In this document: positions 12,339-19,906 of the stretch, piece after piece
Layout of the letters: each line of letters starts with the position of its first letter
Position numbering within the stretch: position 1 is the stretch's first letter
From: a virus
Length of the DNA: 26,949 nt
Direction: 5' to 3' (one strand)
Virus record (IMG/VR): IMGVR_UViG_3300030060_007932
Location: 1 to 26,949 of that record
Translations under genes and position numbers: made by a program
Notes under the pieces: generated by a model
Seen by the model: the letters and a program-made list of their open reading frames with translations, nothing else
What the model was told of the DNA's origin: nothing
Database searches by the model: none

Positions 12339-13817
12339 ATGGCAAGTTCATACACAACAAATTTCTCTATTGAGAAAATGGGTACTGGCGATCAGTCAGG
12401 AACTTGGGGAACAACGACAAATCATAATTTTGATATTCTTGACAGAATTGCTTCTTATAAATCTGTTGCAATAACAACAAATGCAGATACGCACACATTA
12501 ACTGTTAGAGAAGCATCTCCTGGATCTGGAACTGAAAATTTACAAGATGGTATGTATCGTGTAATTAAATTTACAGGAGCATTGGATTCAAATTGTACAG
12601 TTACAATATCTCCAAATTCAGCAGCAGCATTTTTTATTTTTATTAATGCTACAACTGATTCTGGTTCAAGTGGTCCATATTCATTAATATTTACTCAAGG
12701 ATCTGGAGCGAACGTAACAGTTACGAATGGCAAATCAGCTGTTATTTATGCTGATGGTGCTGGCTCTGGTGCTGCCGTTGTCAATGCTTTAGATTCTCCA
12801 ACATTTGGAGCTACTGTAACAATTGGTGATGGCACAGCTGAAGATACTAAGCTTGTTTTTGATGGGAATGCCCAAGACTTTTATATAGGCTTAGATGATT
12901 CTGCTGATGATTTAATAATAGGTCACGGATCTGCTGTTGGAACAAATCCAGCAGTTGGTATAGATGAAAACCAAGCTGTAGTTTTTCCAGCTGCAAATGT
13001 AACTATAGGAGATGGCACAGCTGAAGATACTAAGCTTGTCTATGATGGAAATGCAAAAGATTTTTATGTTGGATTAGACGATTCTGCTGACAAACTTGTC
13101 GTTGGTGTTGGCTCTACTGTTGGAACTAATGGAATTTTAACTTTAGATGATGATTCTGTAACAATTGGTGATGGTGCAGCAGCTGATACAAAAATTGTCT
13201 ATGACGGAAATGCAAAAGATTTTTATATAGGTTTAGATGACTCAGCAGATAAACTTGTAATCGGTGAAGGATCGACTGTCGGAACAAATAATATTTTAAC
13301 TATGACGGATGACTCTATTGTTGTCGGTGATGGTGCAGCTGTTGACACTTCTATCGTTTTTGATGGTAACGCTCAAGATTTTTATATAGCTTTAGATGAC
13401 TCAGCAGATGATCTTGTTTTTGGACAAGGATCAACTGTCGGAAGCAATATTGCTTTCTCGATCGATGAAAATCAACTAACAAACTTTAGCCATGCTGCGA
13501 TTGGATCCACACAAACAGCATCTATATCAGGAAGCACAGTTTTAGATTTTCAAACTTATCAAAATTTTATTCTTACATTTACAGGTAATGTAACTCTCGC
13601 TAATCCATCTACTGAAAATGTTGGCCAGTCTGGAATAATAACAATTATACAAGATGGAACAGGAAGCAGAACTTTAAGTCTTGGCACAGATTATGAAAGT
13701 CCCGCAGGTGGGGGGATAACTATATCAACAACTGCTGCTGCCGTTGATATTGTACCTTATTTTGTAAAAGCCTCTGGGTCGATTCAACTTGGTGCACCTC
13801 AGTTGGCGTTCGCATAA
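12339..13817 (+). CDS. Tail fibre protein with four tandem beta repeats
   Basis: Encodes 492 residues. The N-terminus, MASSYTTNFSIEKMGTGDQS followed by GTWGTTTNHNFDILDRIAS, is a tail-attachment-like segment. Four repeats start at about residues 161, 222, 275 and 328; each reads (V/I)GDG-(T/A)-A-x-D-T-x-(L/I)-V-(F/Y)-DGNA-(Q/K)-DFY-(I/V)-x-LDDSAD-x-L, then GSxVGTN and ILT or SIDENQ strands. Repeats of this kind form beta-helix or solenoid shafts in phage fibres. After about residue 380 the end is a beta-rich head (TVLDFQTYQNFILTFTGNVT). It likely binds the host surface together with the 805-residue protein downstream. Repeats 2 and 3 are the most similar to each other, a sign of recent duplication. 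Confidence 0.8.
   Translation: MASSYTTNFSIEKMGTGDQSGTWGTTTNHNFDILDRIASYKSVAITTNADTHTLTVREASPGSGTENLQDGMYRVIKFTGALDSNCTVTISPNSAAAFFIFINATTDSGSSGPYSLIFTQGSGANVTVTNGKSAVIYADGAGSGAAVVNALDSPTFGATVTIGDGTAEDTKLVFDGNAQDFYIGLDDSADDLIIGHGSAVGTNPAVGIDENQAVVFPAANVTIGDGTAEDTKLVYDGNAKDFYVGLDDSADKLVVGVGSTVGTNGILTLDDDSVTIGDGAAADTKIVYDGNAKDFYIGLDDSADKLVIGEGSTVGTNNILTMTDDSIVVGDGAAVDTSIVFDGNAQDFYIALDDSADDLVFGQGSTVGSNIAFSIDENQLTNFSHAAIGSTQTASISGSTVLDFQTYQNFILTFTGNVTLANPSTENVGQSGIITIIQDGTGSRTLSLGTDYESPAGGGITISTTAAAVDIVPYFVKASGSIQLGAPQLAFA
12819..13490 (+). repeat. Four coding repeats of the fibre shaft
   Basis: Units begin at 12819, 13002, 13161 and 13320, i.e. 183, 159 and 159 bases apart (61, 53 and 53 codons), all in frame; the end of the last unit, about 13490, is approximate. 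The first two share GATGGCACAGCTGAAGATAC and the bases around it; later units keep GGTGATGGTGCAGC. The first unit is longer by an added IDENQAVVFPA segment, and a related SIDENQ segment ends the fourth. Confidence 0.85.
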
Positions 13818-16234
13818 TGGCTTTATCCAACTCACAATGGCTCGCTAATGTTGCCAGCAGCGATGTTGCTGGCAATTCTGCTATGTTTAATGATGGCGAC
13901 TCGGAAGATTTATCTAGAACATTTGGTTCAGGCGGTGATAGAAGAAAGTGGACTTTCGCTACTTGGTTTAAAACTACAGCTACAGGTGCCCGTCAATTTA
14001 TATTTGGCGGTGGTGGATCACACGATGGTTATATTGAACTTACAACTGACTTTACTTTAAATTTATACAATGGACCAAATGGTGATCTGTGGGATTGGAA
14101 AACTAAACAACTATTTCGTGATCCTACTGCTTGGTATCATATTGTATGGGTGTTCGACTCGAACAATTCAACCGCGAATAACCGGATGAGGTTTTATGTA
14201 AATGGAGTAGAAACTGACTACAGCGATTTTACTATAACAGCCAATGGAACGCAAAATAATGAAGGTCCTATTAACGAAGCATCACAAGTTCATAAAATAG
14301 GAGAGCATCCAGGAGCTTCGGGACTCTTTTTCGATGGTTATTTGGCTGAAACAGTTTTCCTCGATGGTATAGTCGCGGATGCTACAAGTTTTGGTGAGTT
14401 TGATGACTATGGAGTTTGGAAACCGATAGATGTTAGCGGACTTAGCTTTGGCACTACGGGGTTCTATCTAGACTATAAAACTGCTGGTAGTGATCTTGGC
14501 GACGATAAGTCTGGAAACAGTAATGATTTTACAAATAATAATTCTGTTACACAGTCAGGTGATTCGCCTACTAAAAACTTTGCTACTATTAGTCCAATAG
14601 ATAAAAACTCTGGTATAGGATTAGCTGCTGGGAATTTAAGTTATACAGCTGCATCAACGTGGACTGCTGCTGGAATTACTCAAGCTCCTACACAAAAAAC
14701 GTACTGGGAATTTAGACCGACAAGTGACAATTTACAAGTTGGCGTGAACAATATTCCTTCGGCAGCTAAAGCTGGAGCATCAACATATTATACTGGTTCT
14801 GGTGTTATTGCTTGGCAACATAATAGTTATTGGAATGGTGGCACTAATCTTACAGGTAAAACAGCATGGAGTAGTGGAGATGTCTGTGCTTTAGCTTTTG
14901 ACCCTGCTACTGGAAAAACTTGGTTTGCTGTTAATAACACATGGAATGATAGTGGTGATCCTGCTGCTGGAAATAATCCTAGTCTTACGTTAGCTGAAGG
15001 AACAGCTTCAGGATATGAGTTTTTTGCAGCTGGTGAATCTGGCAACATGGTATTAAACTTTGGGCAAGATGATACGTTTGGAGGCACAGAAACTTCTCAA
15101 GGAAATTCAGATGGAAATGGCAATGGAGCTTTTTACTATGCACCACCATCAGGCTTCTTAGCATTAGCTGCTGCATCTATAGCAGAACCAAGTGTCCCTG
15201 ATGGCACTGCCCAACATCAAGCTATCCTCTGGTCAGGAAACAGTTCAAGCCAAACAGTTACACAAACAGGAAATAGTGGATTTACTCCCGATTGGTGGAT
15301 TATAAAAAGCAGAAGTTTTGGAAATGGTGCAAACTCTTATGATTTAGTCAGAGGTGCAACGAAAGGGTTAGCAACTTTTGATACTGGTGCAGAAGACACC
15401 GAATCTAATATGGGAAGCCCATCAATTTCTGGTGGTAAAGGAACACTTAGCTTTACAGGCGGTGGGTCTGCTGGTGATATAAATTCGTCAGGAAGAACAT
15501 ACGTTGGTTTAACTTGGAATGCTGGTGGATCAACAAGCAGTAACTCGAATGGGTCTATTACTTCTTCAGTTAGGGCAAGTTCAACTTCTGGAATAAGTAT
15601 TGGAACTTATACAGGCGATGGTAATACTGGGGCTACCATAGGTCATGGTTTAGGCATTGTTCCAAGGATGGTTTGGGCAAAAAATCGTGGTGGTAACGGA
15701 TGGGCAGTTTACTCTGCCATAGCTGGTGAAGATTACTATATGTATTTGGATGCTGAAGGTGCAAGAGTAGATAATTCCTCTTATTGGAATGACACTGCAC
15801 CGACAAGCACTGTCTTTACTCTTGGTCATACTGCTGATGTAAATGCTAGCGGAGGAAACATTCTATTCTACGCAATGGCTGACGTTGCTGGTTATCAAAA
15901 AATAGGAGCTTATATAGGAAATGGCAATGCTGATGGACCTATGGTACACACAGGATTTAAACCTCAGTATGTAATGGTAAAAAGCACAACCGCAGGTAGC
16001 ACTAACTGGGAATTTTTCTGTGATATAATTGAGCCATTTAACACAGTTGGCAATCAAAATTTCTTTAACATTGCTAATGTTGAAGCATCTAACGACCATG
16101 AAATGGATTGGTTGGCTAATGGTTTTAAACTCAGAGATACATCAAGTTCTGTGAATTCAAGCAGTGCAACTTACCTTTATTGGGCAATTGCCAAATATCC
16201 ATTTGGCGGAACTTGTCCCGCCCCTGCACGATAG
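13817..16234 (+). CDS. Large tail spike/fibre with LamG-like and SPRY-like domains
   Basis: Encodes 805 residues. Residues 20-190 fit a LamG/concanavalin-type jelly roll (RKWTFATWFKTT, WYHIVWVFDSNN, RMRFYVNGVETDY, FFDGYLAETVFLDG). Residues about 270-420 look SPRY-like (KTYWEFRPTSDNLQVGVNN, VCALAFDPATGKTWFAVNNT, MVLNFGQDDTFGG). From about 465 a GFTPDWWIIKSRSF segment and at 590-800 GTYTGDGNTGATIGHGLGIV, PRMVWAKNR, NDTAPTSTVFTLG, IGAYIGNGNADGP, HTGFKPQYVMVKST and a final YLYWAIAKYPFGG belong to a domain common in marine phage fibres. Carbohydrate recognition on the host is the likely role. A 25-nt inverted repeat lies 35 nt into the gene. The fibre-assembly gene follows after 9 nt. Confidence 0.8.
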   Translation: MALSNSQWLANVASSDVAGNSAMFNDGDSEDLSRTFGSGGDRRKWTFATWFKTTATGARQFIFGGGGSHDGYIELTTDFTLNLYNGPNGDLWDWKTKQLFRDPTAWYHIVWVFDSNNSTANNRMRFYVNGVETDYSDFTITANGTQNNEGPINEASQVHKIGEHPGASGLFFDGYLAETVFLDGIVADATSFGEFDDYGVWKPIDVSGLSFGTTGFYLDYKTAGSDLGDDKSGNSNDFTNNNSVTQSGDSPTKNFATISPIDKNSGIGLAAGNLSYTAASTWTAAGITQAPTQKTYWEFRPTSDNLQVGVNNIPSAAKAGASTYYTGSGVIAWQHNSYWNGGTNLTGKTAWSSGDVCALAFDPATGKTWFAVNNTWNDSGDPAAGNNPSLTLAEGTASGYEFFAAGESGNMVLNFGQDDTFGGTETSQGNSDGNGNGAFYYAPPSGFLALAAASIAEPSVPDGTAQHQAILWSGNSSSQTVTQTGNSGFTPDWWIIKSRSFGNGANSYDLVRGATKGLATFDTGAEDTESNMGSPSISGGKGTLSFTGGGSAGDINSSGRTYVGLTWNAGGSTSSNSNGSITSSVRASSTSGISIGTYTGDGNTGATIGHGLGIVPRMVWAKNRGGNGWAVYSAIAGEDYYMYLDAEGARVDNSSYWNDTAPTSTVFTLGHTADVNASGGNILFYAMADVAGYQKIGAYIGNGNADGPMVHTGFKPQYVMVKSTTAGSTNWEFFCDIIEPFNTVGNQNFFNIANVEASNDHEMDWLANGFKLRDTSSSVNSSSATYLYWAIAKYPFGGTCPAPAR
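13851..13875 (+). repeat. Perfect inverted repeat at the start of the spike gene
   Basis: TTGCCAGCA (13851-13859) and TGCTGGCAA (13867-13875) form a perfect 9-bp stem with a 7-nt loop, beginning 34 nt downstream of the ATG. It encodes V-A-S-S-D-V-A-G-N in the reading frame. It may affect mRNA folding or decay near the start of a large gene; protein coding with GCC AGC AGC / GTT GCT GGC could also produce it by chance. Confidence 0.75.
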
Positions 16235-16243
16235 GAGATACTA

Positions 16244-16798
16244 ATGTTTGTTTTAAATGATACAACAATATTAAGAGCTGGAAGCTCTTGGGTAGATTCT
16301 GATGGAATACGCCACCCAAGAAACTGGGCATCTGCATGGTCTGCAGATGAGAAAGCTGCATACGGAATAAAAGAAGTTGATGAACAGCAAAAACCTGACA
16401 GTACTTTTTATTATTCAGGTAAGCTAAATCTTGATGGAACTTGGCAGTCAGTAGAGAAGAAACTAGCTGATGAAGAACATACTTCTGACGATGGTGTTAA
16501 AACAACAACTCTAGGATTAAAATCTGTTTGGATTGCTAACACAAAGGAAACAGCTAACAGTTTGTTAGCTCCTTCGGATTGGCAAGTCATTGCAAAGGCA
16601 GAGCGTGAAAGAGCTATCGATTCAAATGTAGCAACGTATCGTGCAGCTGTAATTACAAAATATGCTGAGATCGTAACTTCTATAAATGCTTGTTCTGATT
16701 TAGATGCATTTAAAGCACTGTTTGTAACTCCAACAGATTCAGATGGTATGGCAACTGGAAACGCACCTATATATGATTGGCCAGAGTTAGGCTCGTGA
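16244..16798 (+). CDS. Tail fibre assembly chaperone-like protein
   Basis: Encodes 184 residues with AGGAGA before ATG. The N-terminal part (MFVLNDTTILRAGSSWVDSD, IRHPRNWASAWSADEKAAYG) precedes a helix-rich C-terminal part. There LLAPSDWQVIAKAERERAID, at about 110-129, matches the R/L-L-x-x-(S/T)-DW signature of phage fibre-assembly proteins, followed by a long helix (VATYRAAVITKYAEIVTSIN) and PIYDWPEL. Such proteins help trimerise or attach fibres and are usually encoded right after the fibre gene, as here. A perfect 8-bp inverted repeat lies within its coding region (16552-16570). Confidence 0.75.
   Translation: MFVLNDTTILRAGSSWVDSDGIRHPRNWASAWSADEKAAYGIKEVDEQQKPDSTFYYSGKLNLDGTWQSVEKKLADEEHTSDDGVKTTTLGLKSVWIANTKETANSLLAPSDWQVIAKAERERAIDSNVATYRAAVITKYAEIVTSINACSDLDAFKALFVTPTDSDGMATGNAPIYDWPELGS
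16552..16570 (+). repeat. Intragenic 8-bp inverted repeat with 3-nt loop
   Basis: AGCTAACA (16552-16559) and TGTTAGCT (16563-16570) pair perfectly around GTT. No T-run follows (CCTTCGG), and it lies inside the fibre-assembly gene, so it is not a normal terminator. Likely minor or chance; noted because it is perfect. Confidence 0.6.
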
Positions 16799-16799
16799 A

Positions 16800-16964
16800 A
16801 TGGGAACTGTTAAAGACGTAGAGGCAAAATTGAATACACACGAAGCTGTTTGTGCAGAAAGGTGGAAAGAAACTATTGAGCGGATAAAACGCCTTGAGAT
16901 GGTTATGATTGGATCTGCAGGAGCAGTTATTGTTTTAATGGCAGGTGTTATTTGGAAAATTTAA
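16800..16964 (+). CDS. XhlA-like small membrane protein (putative holin component)
   Basis: Encodes 54 residues, starting at ATG 16800, one base past the upstream TGA. The first 33 residues are a charged amphipathic helix (GTVKDVEAKLNTHEAVCAER, then WKETIERIKRLE); the last 21 are a single hydrophobic membrane segment with small residues (MVMIGSAGAVIVLMAGVIWKI, minus its last residues). This layout, short coiled coil plus one C-terminal transmembrane helix, is that of haemolysin XhlA-type proteins found in lysis cassettes. It stands directly before the lysozyme gene, one base apart. It may act as holin or as a partner of the 3-TM holin downstream. Confidence 0.65.
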   Translation: MGTVKDVEAKLNTHEAVCAERWKETIERIKRLEMVMIGSAGAVIVLMAGVIWKI

Positions 16965-16965
16965 A

Positions 16966-17394
16966 ATGGATACAGATCGTTTAATAGAGCAATTAAAAAT
17001 TCACGAGGGTGTTCGTGATAAAGTATATTTAGATACCGAAGGAATTGAAACAATAGGTGTTGGTCGTAATTTAAGAGACAAAGGTCTCTCTGAAGATGAG
17101 ATCAATTATTTATTGATGAATGATATAGATGAGTTTAAATCTAAAGTTCAAGACACTTGGGACTGGTGGGACGACCTAGATGATGTTAGGCAACGAGTTG
17201 TTGTCGACATGGCATTTAATATGGGTCTTGGTGGATTGTCAAAATTTAAAAAAACTCTCGGATATATAGAATCTGGCGAGTATGAAGAAGCAGCATCTGA
17301 AATGTTAAACTCTCGTTGGGCAGAACAAGTTGGTCGGAGAGCAAACACTTTAAGTGAAATGATGCGAACAGGTGATGACAGCGATAGTTTTTAA
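16966..17394 (+). CDS. T4-type lysozyme (endolysin)
   Basis: Encodes 142 residues from ATG 16966, preferred over the upstream GTG at 16945 because it removes a meaningless N-terminal extension and follows the preceding stop by one base. IHEGVRDKVYLDTEGIETIG (12-31) matches the T4 lysozyme active site: Glu14, Asp23 and Thr29 correspond to T4 Glu11, Asp20 and Thr26. Further matches are VVVDMAFNMGLGGLSKFKKT and the SRWAEQVGRRANTLSEMMRT end. It hydrolyses the peptidoglycan glycan chain for host lysis. There is no signal peptide or transmembrane segment, so release depends on the holin. Length fits the family (T4 is 164). Confidence 0.92.
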   Translation: MDTDRLIEQLKIHEGVRDKVYLDTEGIETIGVGRNLRDKGLSEDEINYLLMNDIDEFKSKVQDTWDWWDDLDDVRQRVVVDMAFNMGLGGLSKFKKTLGYIESGEYEEAASEMLNSRWAEQVGRRANTLSEMMRTGDDSDSF

Positions 17395-17406
17395 GGATGT
17401 TGTTTA

Positions 17407-17814
17407 ATGATACAAGCTCTTTTACCAAGTATACTTCCAGCAGTAACTGATGTTATTGGCAGATTTTTACCAGAGGACAAAAATGCAAGAGCAAAAGCAG
17501 AGCGTGATTTAAAGAAACAACTTACAAAACACCTTGCTAAAATTGATATTGCACAACTTGAAATAAACAAAGCAGAAGCATCTCACAAAAGTATTTTTGT
17601 TGCAGGTTGGAGACCATTTATAGGTTGGACTTGTGGAGTTGCTTTAGCTTACTCGTATGTTTTGCAACCAATTCTTGTTTTTGTCCTTGCACAGTCTGGT
17701 TATTTAGTTGATTTGCCAAAAGTTGAACTTGGCGAGATGATGCCTGTTTTAATGGGGATGCTTGGTCTTGGTGGCTTGAGGACATTTGAAAAGTTTAAAG
17801 GTGTAAGTAAGTAA
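17407..17814 (+). CDS. Holin of the 3-TM superfamily (GTA-type)
   Basis: Encodes 135 residues. A hydrophobic N-terminal stretch (MIQALLPSILPAVTDVIG) is followed by a charged helix (AKAERDLKKQLTKHLAKIDI). FVAGWRPFIGWTCGVALAYS (64-83) is the signature of the holin family found in gene transfer agents and prophages; it is followed by YVLQPILVFVLAQSGYLV and by MPVLMGMLGLGGLRTFEKFK. It probably forms the membrane lesions that let the endolysin reach the cell wall. AAGGA precedes ATG. With the XhlA-like gene at 16800 and the lysozyme it makes a three-gene lysis cassette lying between fibre and tail genes. The stop overlaps the nozzle gene (TAATG). Confidence 0.88.
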   Translation: MIQALLPSILPAVTDVIGRFLPEDKNARAKAERDLKKQLTKHLAKIDIAQLEINKAEASHKSIFVAGWRPFIGWTCGVALAYSYVLQPILVFVLAQSGYLVDLPKVELGEMMPVLMGMLGLGGLRTFEKFKGVSK

Positions 17815-19661
17815 TGCCACTGCAAACTTTAAATATTAAACCAGGAATTGTAACTGATGTTGATGAATATACAGCAGCAAAGATTGGTCCATATTGGGTT
17901 GATGCAGATAAAATACGTTTTGTAAATGGTCTTCCGCAAAAAATAGGTGGCTGGGAGAAAGATACAACAACACCATCTGTTGCATCATCTAGTACAAATT
18001 TATCAGCTGGAAAAATTCGTGCTTTAAAAAATTGGCGTCTTGTTGATGGTACTGATGTAACAGCATTAGGTTCTGAAAGGCAACTTTTAATTCTTCTTGG
18101 TGGAACTTATTACGACATAACACCAACAAGAACTTCCGCAACGCTTGGATCAAATCCAATAACAACATCTAGTGGATCTACAACAGTTACAGTTGCTCAT
18201 ACTAGTCATGGTGCTGACACTGGCGAGATTGTTTCTTTCAGTGGAGCTGCAGCTGTCAATGGAGTAACTTTGTCTGGTGCTTATGAGCTTACAAAAGTTG
18301 ATAATAACTCTTACACTGTTGTTGATTCTGCAACTGCATCTGGCTCAGGATCTGGGGGAGGAAGTTCTGTTGTTGCTGCTTATTTAATAGGAAAAACAGA
18401 AGGGATGCTTGAGCCAACAGCTGCATTGGCACTTGGTTGGGGAACAGGAACTTGGGGAGGTGGAACTTGGGGGACAGCTAGATCAAGTTCGAGTGTTACT
18501 CTTGAGCTTTCCCAATGGAGTTTTGATCTATGGGGAGAAGACCTTATAGCAACAGTACATAATTTCGGGACATATGTTTGGGATGCAAGCTCTGGAGTTT
18601 CAACAAGAGCAACATTAATAAACGAAGCTGAAATAACTAAATCAAGATTTACGACAGTGTCTTTTCCAGACAGACATCTAATCGCTCATGGTGCATACAA
18701 CACTAGCACATCAGCTCAAGATCCTATGCTTGTAAGATTTTCTGATCAGGAAGATTACTCTGAATTTACACCATCAACAACTAATAGTGCTGGCTCTCAA
18801 AGATTGCAAGTTGGAACTAAAATAATGTCAGCTGTTGCAACTCGTGAAGCAACATTTATCGGAACTGATGAAGCAATGTACGAGATGCAATTTGTCGGTG
18901 CACCATTCATATTTTCTTTCCGGTTGCTTGGAACAAACTGTGGACCAATATCTCAAAACTCTATGGTTAATGAAAGTGGTGTTGTTTATTGGATGGGAAG
19001 AAGTAATTTTTTCGTTTATGATGGGCAAATAAAAGAACTTCCTTGTCCGGTGCAATATTTTATATTTGATGATTTGAACCAGCAACAACAGCAAAAAATA
19101 TTCGGAGCTATGAATAGAAAATTTCAAGAAGTTATTTGGTTTTACTGTTCTAATAATGCTTCTGAAGATGAGCCAGACAAATATGTTACTTATAATTTTG
19201 AGACAGGTGTTTGGACAATTGGGTCTTTGGAAAGAACAGCTTGGCATGACTCATTCGGAGTTCGCCTTGTTCCTTATGCTATAGATAAATCTGGAAATTT
19301 GTATAATCACGAAACTGGAACAGATGACGATGGCTCTGCCATGACTTCATTTATTGAAAGTTCTTCAATAGAGTTTGATGTTCAGCAATTTCCAGATGGA
19401 ACAAATCTTTATATGATTGATAAATTCATTCCTGCAGGAACTATTACAGGTTCTCTTGATTTAACAGTAAAATCAAAAAAATACCCTCAAGATGCAAGTG
19501 AAGTTAGCAAAGGACCATTTACTATTTCGCCAACAACGAATAAAGTAAGCCTTAGAGCTAAAGGTAGACAGATGAAAGTTCGTTTTTCTAGTGATGCTAC
19601 AGGCGATAACTGGGAGCTTGGTACATTTAGATTTAATTTAAGACCGGATGGACAGCGATGA
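17814..19661 (+). CDS. Tail nozzle/hub protein (P22 gp10 / T7 gp12-like)
   Basis: Encodes 615 residues. The start, LNIKPGIVTDVDEYTAAKIG PYWVDADKIRFVNGLPQKIGGW in sequence parts, is the family landmark of tail-stabilisation proteins (KPGI, a W/Y-x-D-x-D-K-(I/V)-R-F element and P-x-K-IGGW). Residues about 112-190 look like an inserted Ig-like or repeat domain (VTVAHTSHGADTGEIVSFSG, VTLSGAYELTKVDNNSYTVV). WG-rich residues 208-220 follow, then propeller-like strands (FGTYVWDASSGVSTRA, VVYWMGRSNFFVYDGQIKEL) and a beta end. It caps the short tail and binds fibres or a needle. The inserted domain suggests variable decoration. Confidence 0.82.
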   Translation: MPLQTLNIKPGIVTDVDEYTAAKIGPYWVDADKIRFVNGLPQKIGGWEKDTTTPSVASSSTNLSAGKIRALKNWRLVDGTDVTALGSERQLLILLGGTYYDITPTRTSATLGSNPITTSSGSTTVTVAHTSHGADTGEIVSFSGAAAVNGVTLSGAYELTKVDNNSYTVVDSATASGSGSGGGSSVVAAYLIGKTEGMLEPTAALALGWGTGTWGGGTWGTARSSSSVTLELSQWSFDLWGEDLIATVHNFGTYVWDASSGVSTRATLINEAEITKSRFTTVSFPDRHLIAHGAYNTSTSAQDPMLVRFSDQEDYSEFTPSTTNSAGSQRLQVGTKIMSAVATREATFIGTDEAMYEMQFVGAPFIFSFRLLGTNCGPISQNSMVNESGVVYWMGRSNFFVYDGQIKELPCPVQYFIFDDLNQQQQQKIFGAMNRKFQEVIWFYCSNNASEDEPDKYVTYNFETGVWTIGSLERTAWHDSFGVRLVPYAIDKSGNLYNHETGTDDDGSAMTSFIESSSIEFDVQQFPDGTNLYMIDKFIPAGTITGSLDLTVKSKKYPQDASEVSKGPFTISPTTNKVSLRAKGRQMKVRFSSDATGDNWELGTFRFNLRPDGQR

Positions 19662-19906
19662 CAATAAGACAAGGAAGATTACCATCACCTCCTAATTCAT
19701 ACGATCAAAGATGGGCAAATCAGTTAGTTCGTCAGCTTGAATCAAATATTTCAGCAACTAATCTTGCTGCATCATCTTCTCGCTACACAGTAACCAACGT
19801 AACAACAGATCGTGCACTAGATGCAGATTCAACATCAACAGCAGAGCTTGCTGATGTTCTTGGAACGCTGATAACTGATCTGAGAGAAAGAGGAGTTATA
19901 GGATAA
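19658..19906 (+). CDS. Small conserved virion-associated protein
   Basis: Encodes 82 residues; ATG overlaps the nozzle stop (ATGA). N-terminal MTIRQGRLPSPPNSYDQRWA NQLVRQLE looks like a helix with a proline-rich start. The end (YTVTNVTTDRALDADSTSTA, ELADVLGTLITDLRERGVIG) resembles segments often found at the ends of phage host-specificity or tail proteins. Probably a tail component, given the nozzle upstream. No specific role is known to me. Confidence 0.7.
   Translation: MTIRQGRLPSPPNSYDQRWANQLVRQLESNISATNLAASSSRYTVTNVTTDRALDADSTSTAELADVLGTLITDLRERGVIG

Noticed and set aside
12819-13490. Tandem repeats as a mobile element or replication origin
   Set aside because: Repeats keep the reading frame and encode beta-solenoid units of the fibre; no iteron or AT-rich origin features.
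18828-19247. 139-residue minus-strand ORF
   Set aside because: Shadow of the tail nozzle gene, with the low-complexity, Ile/Phe/Lys-rich look typical of antisense translation.
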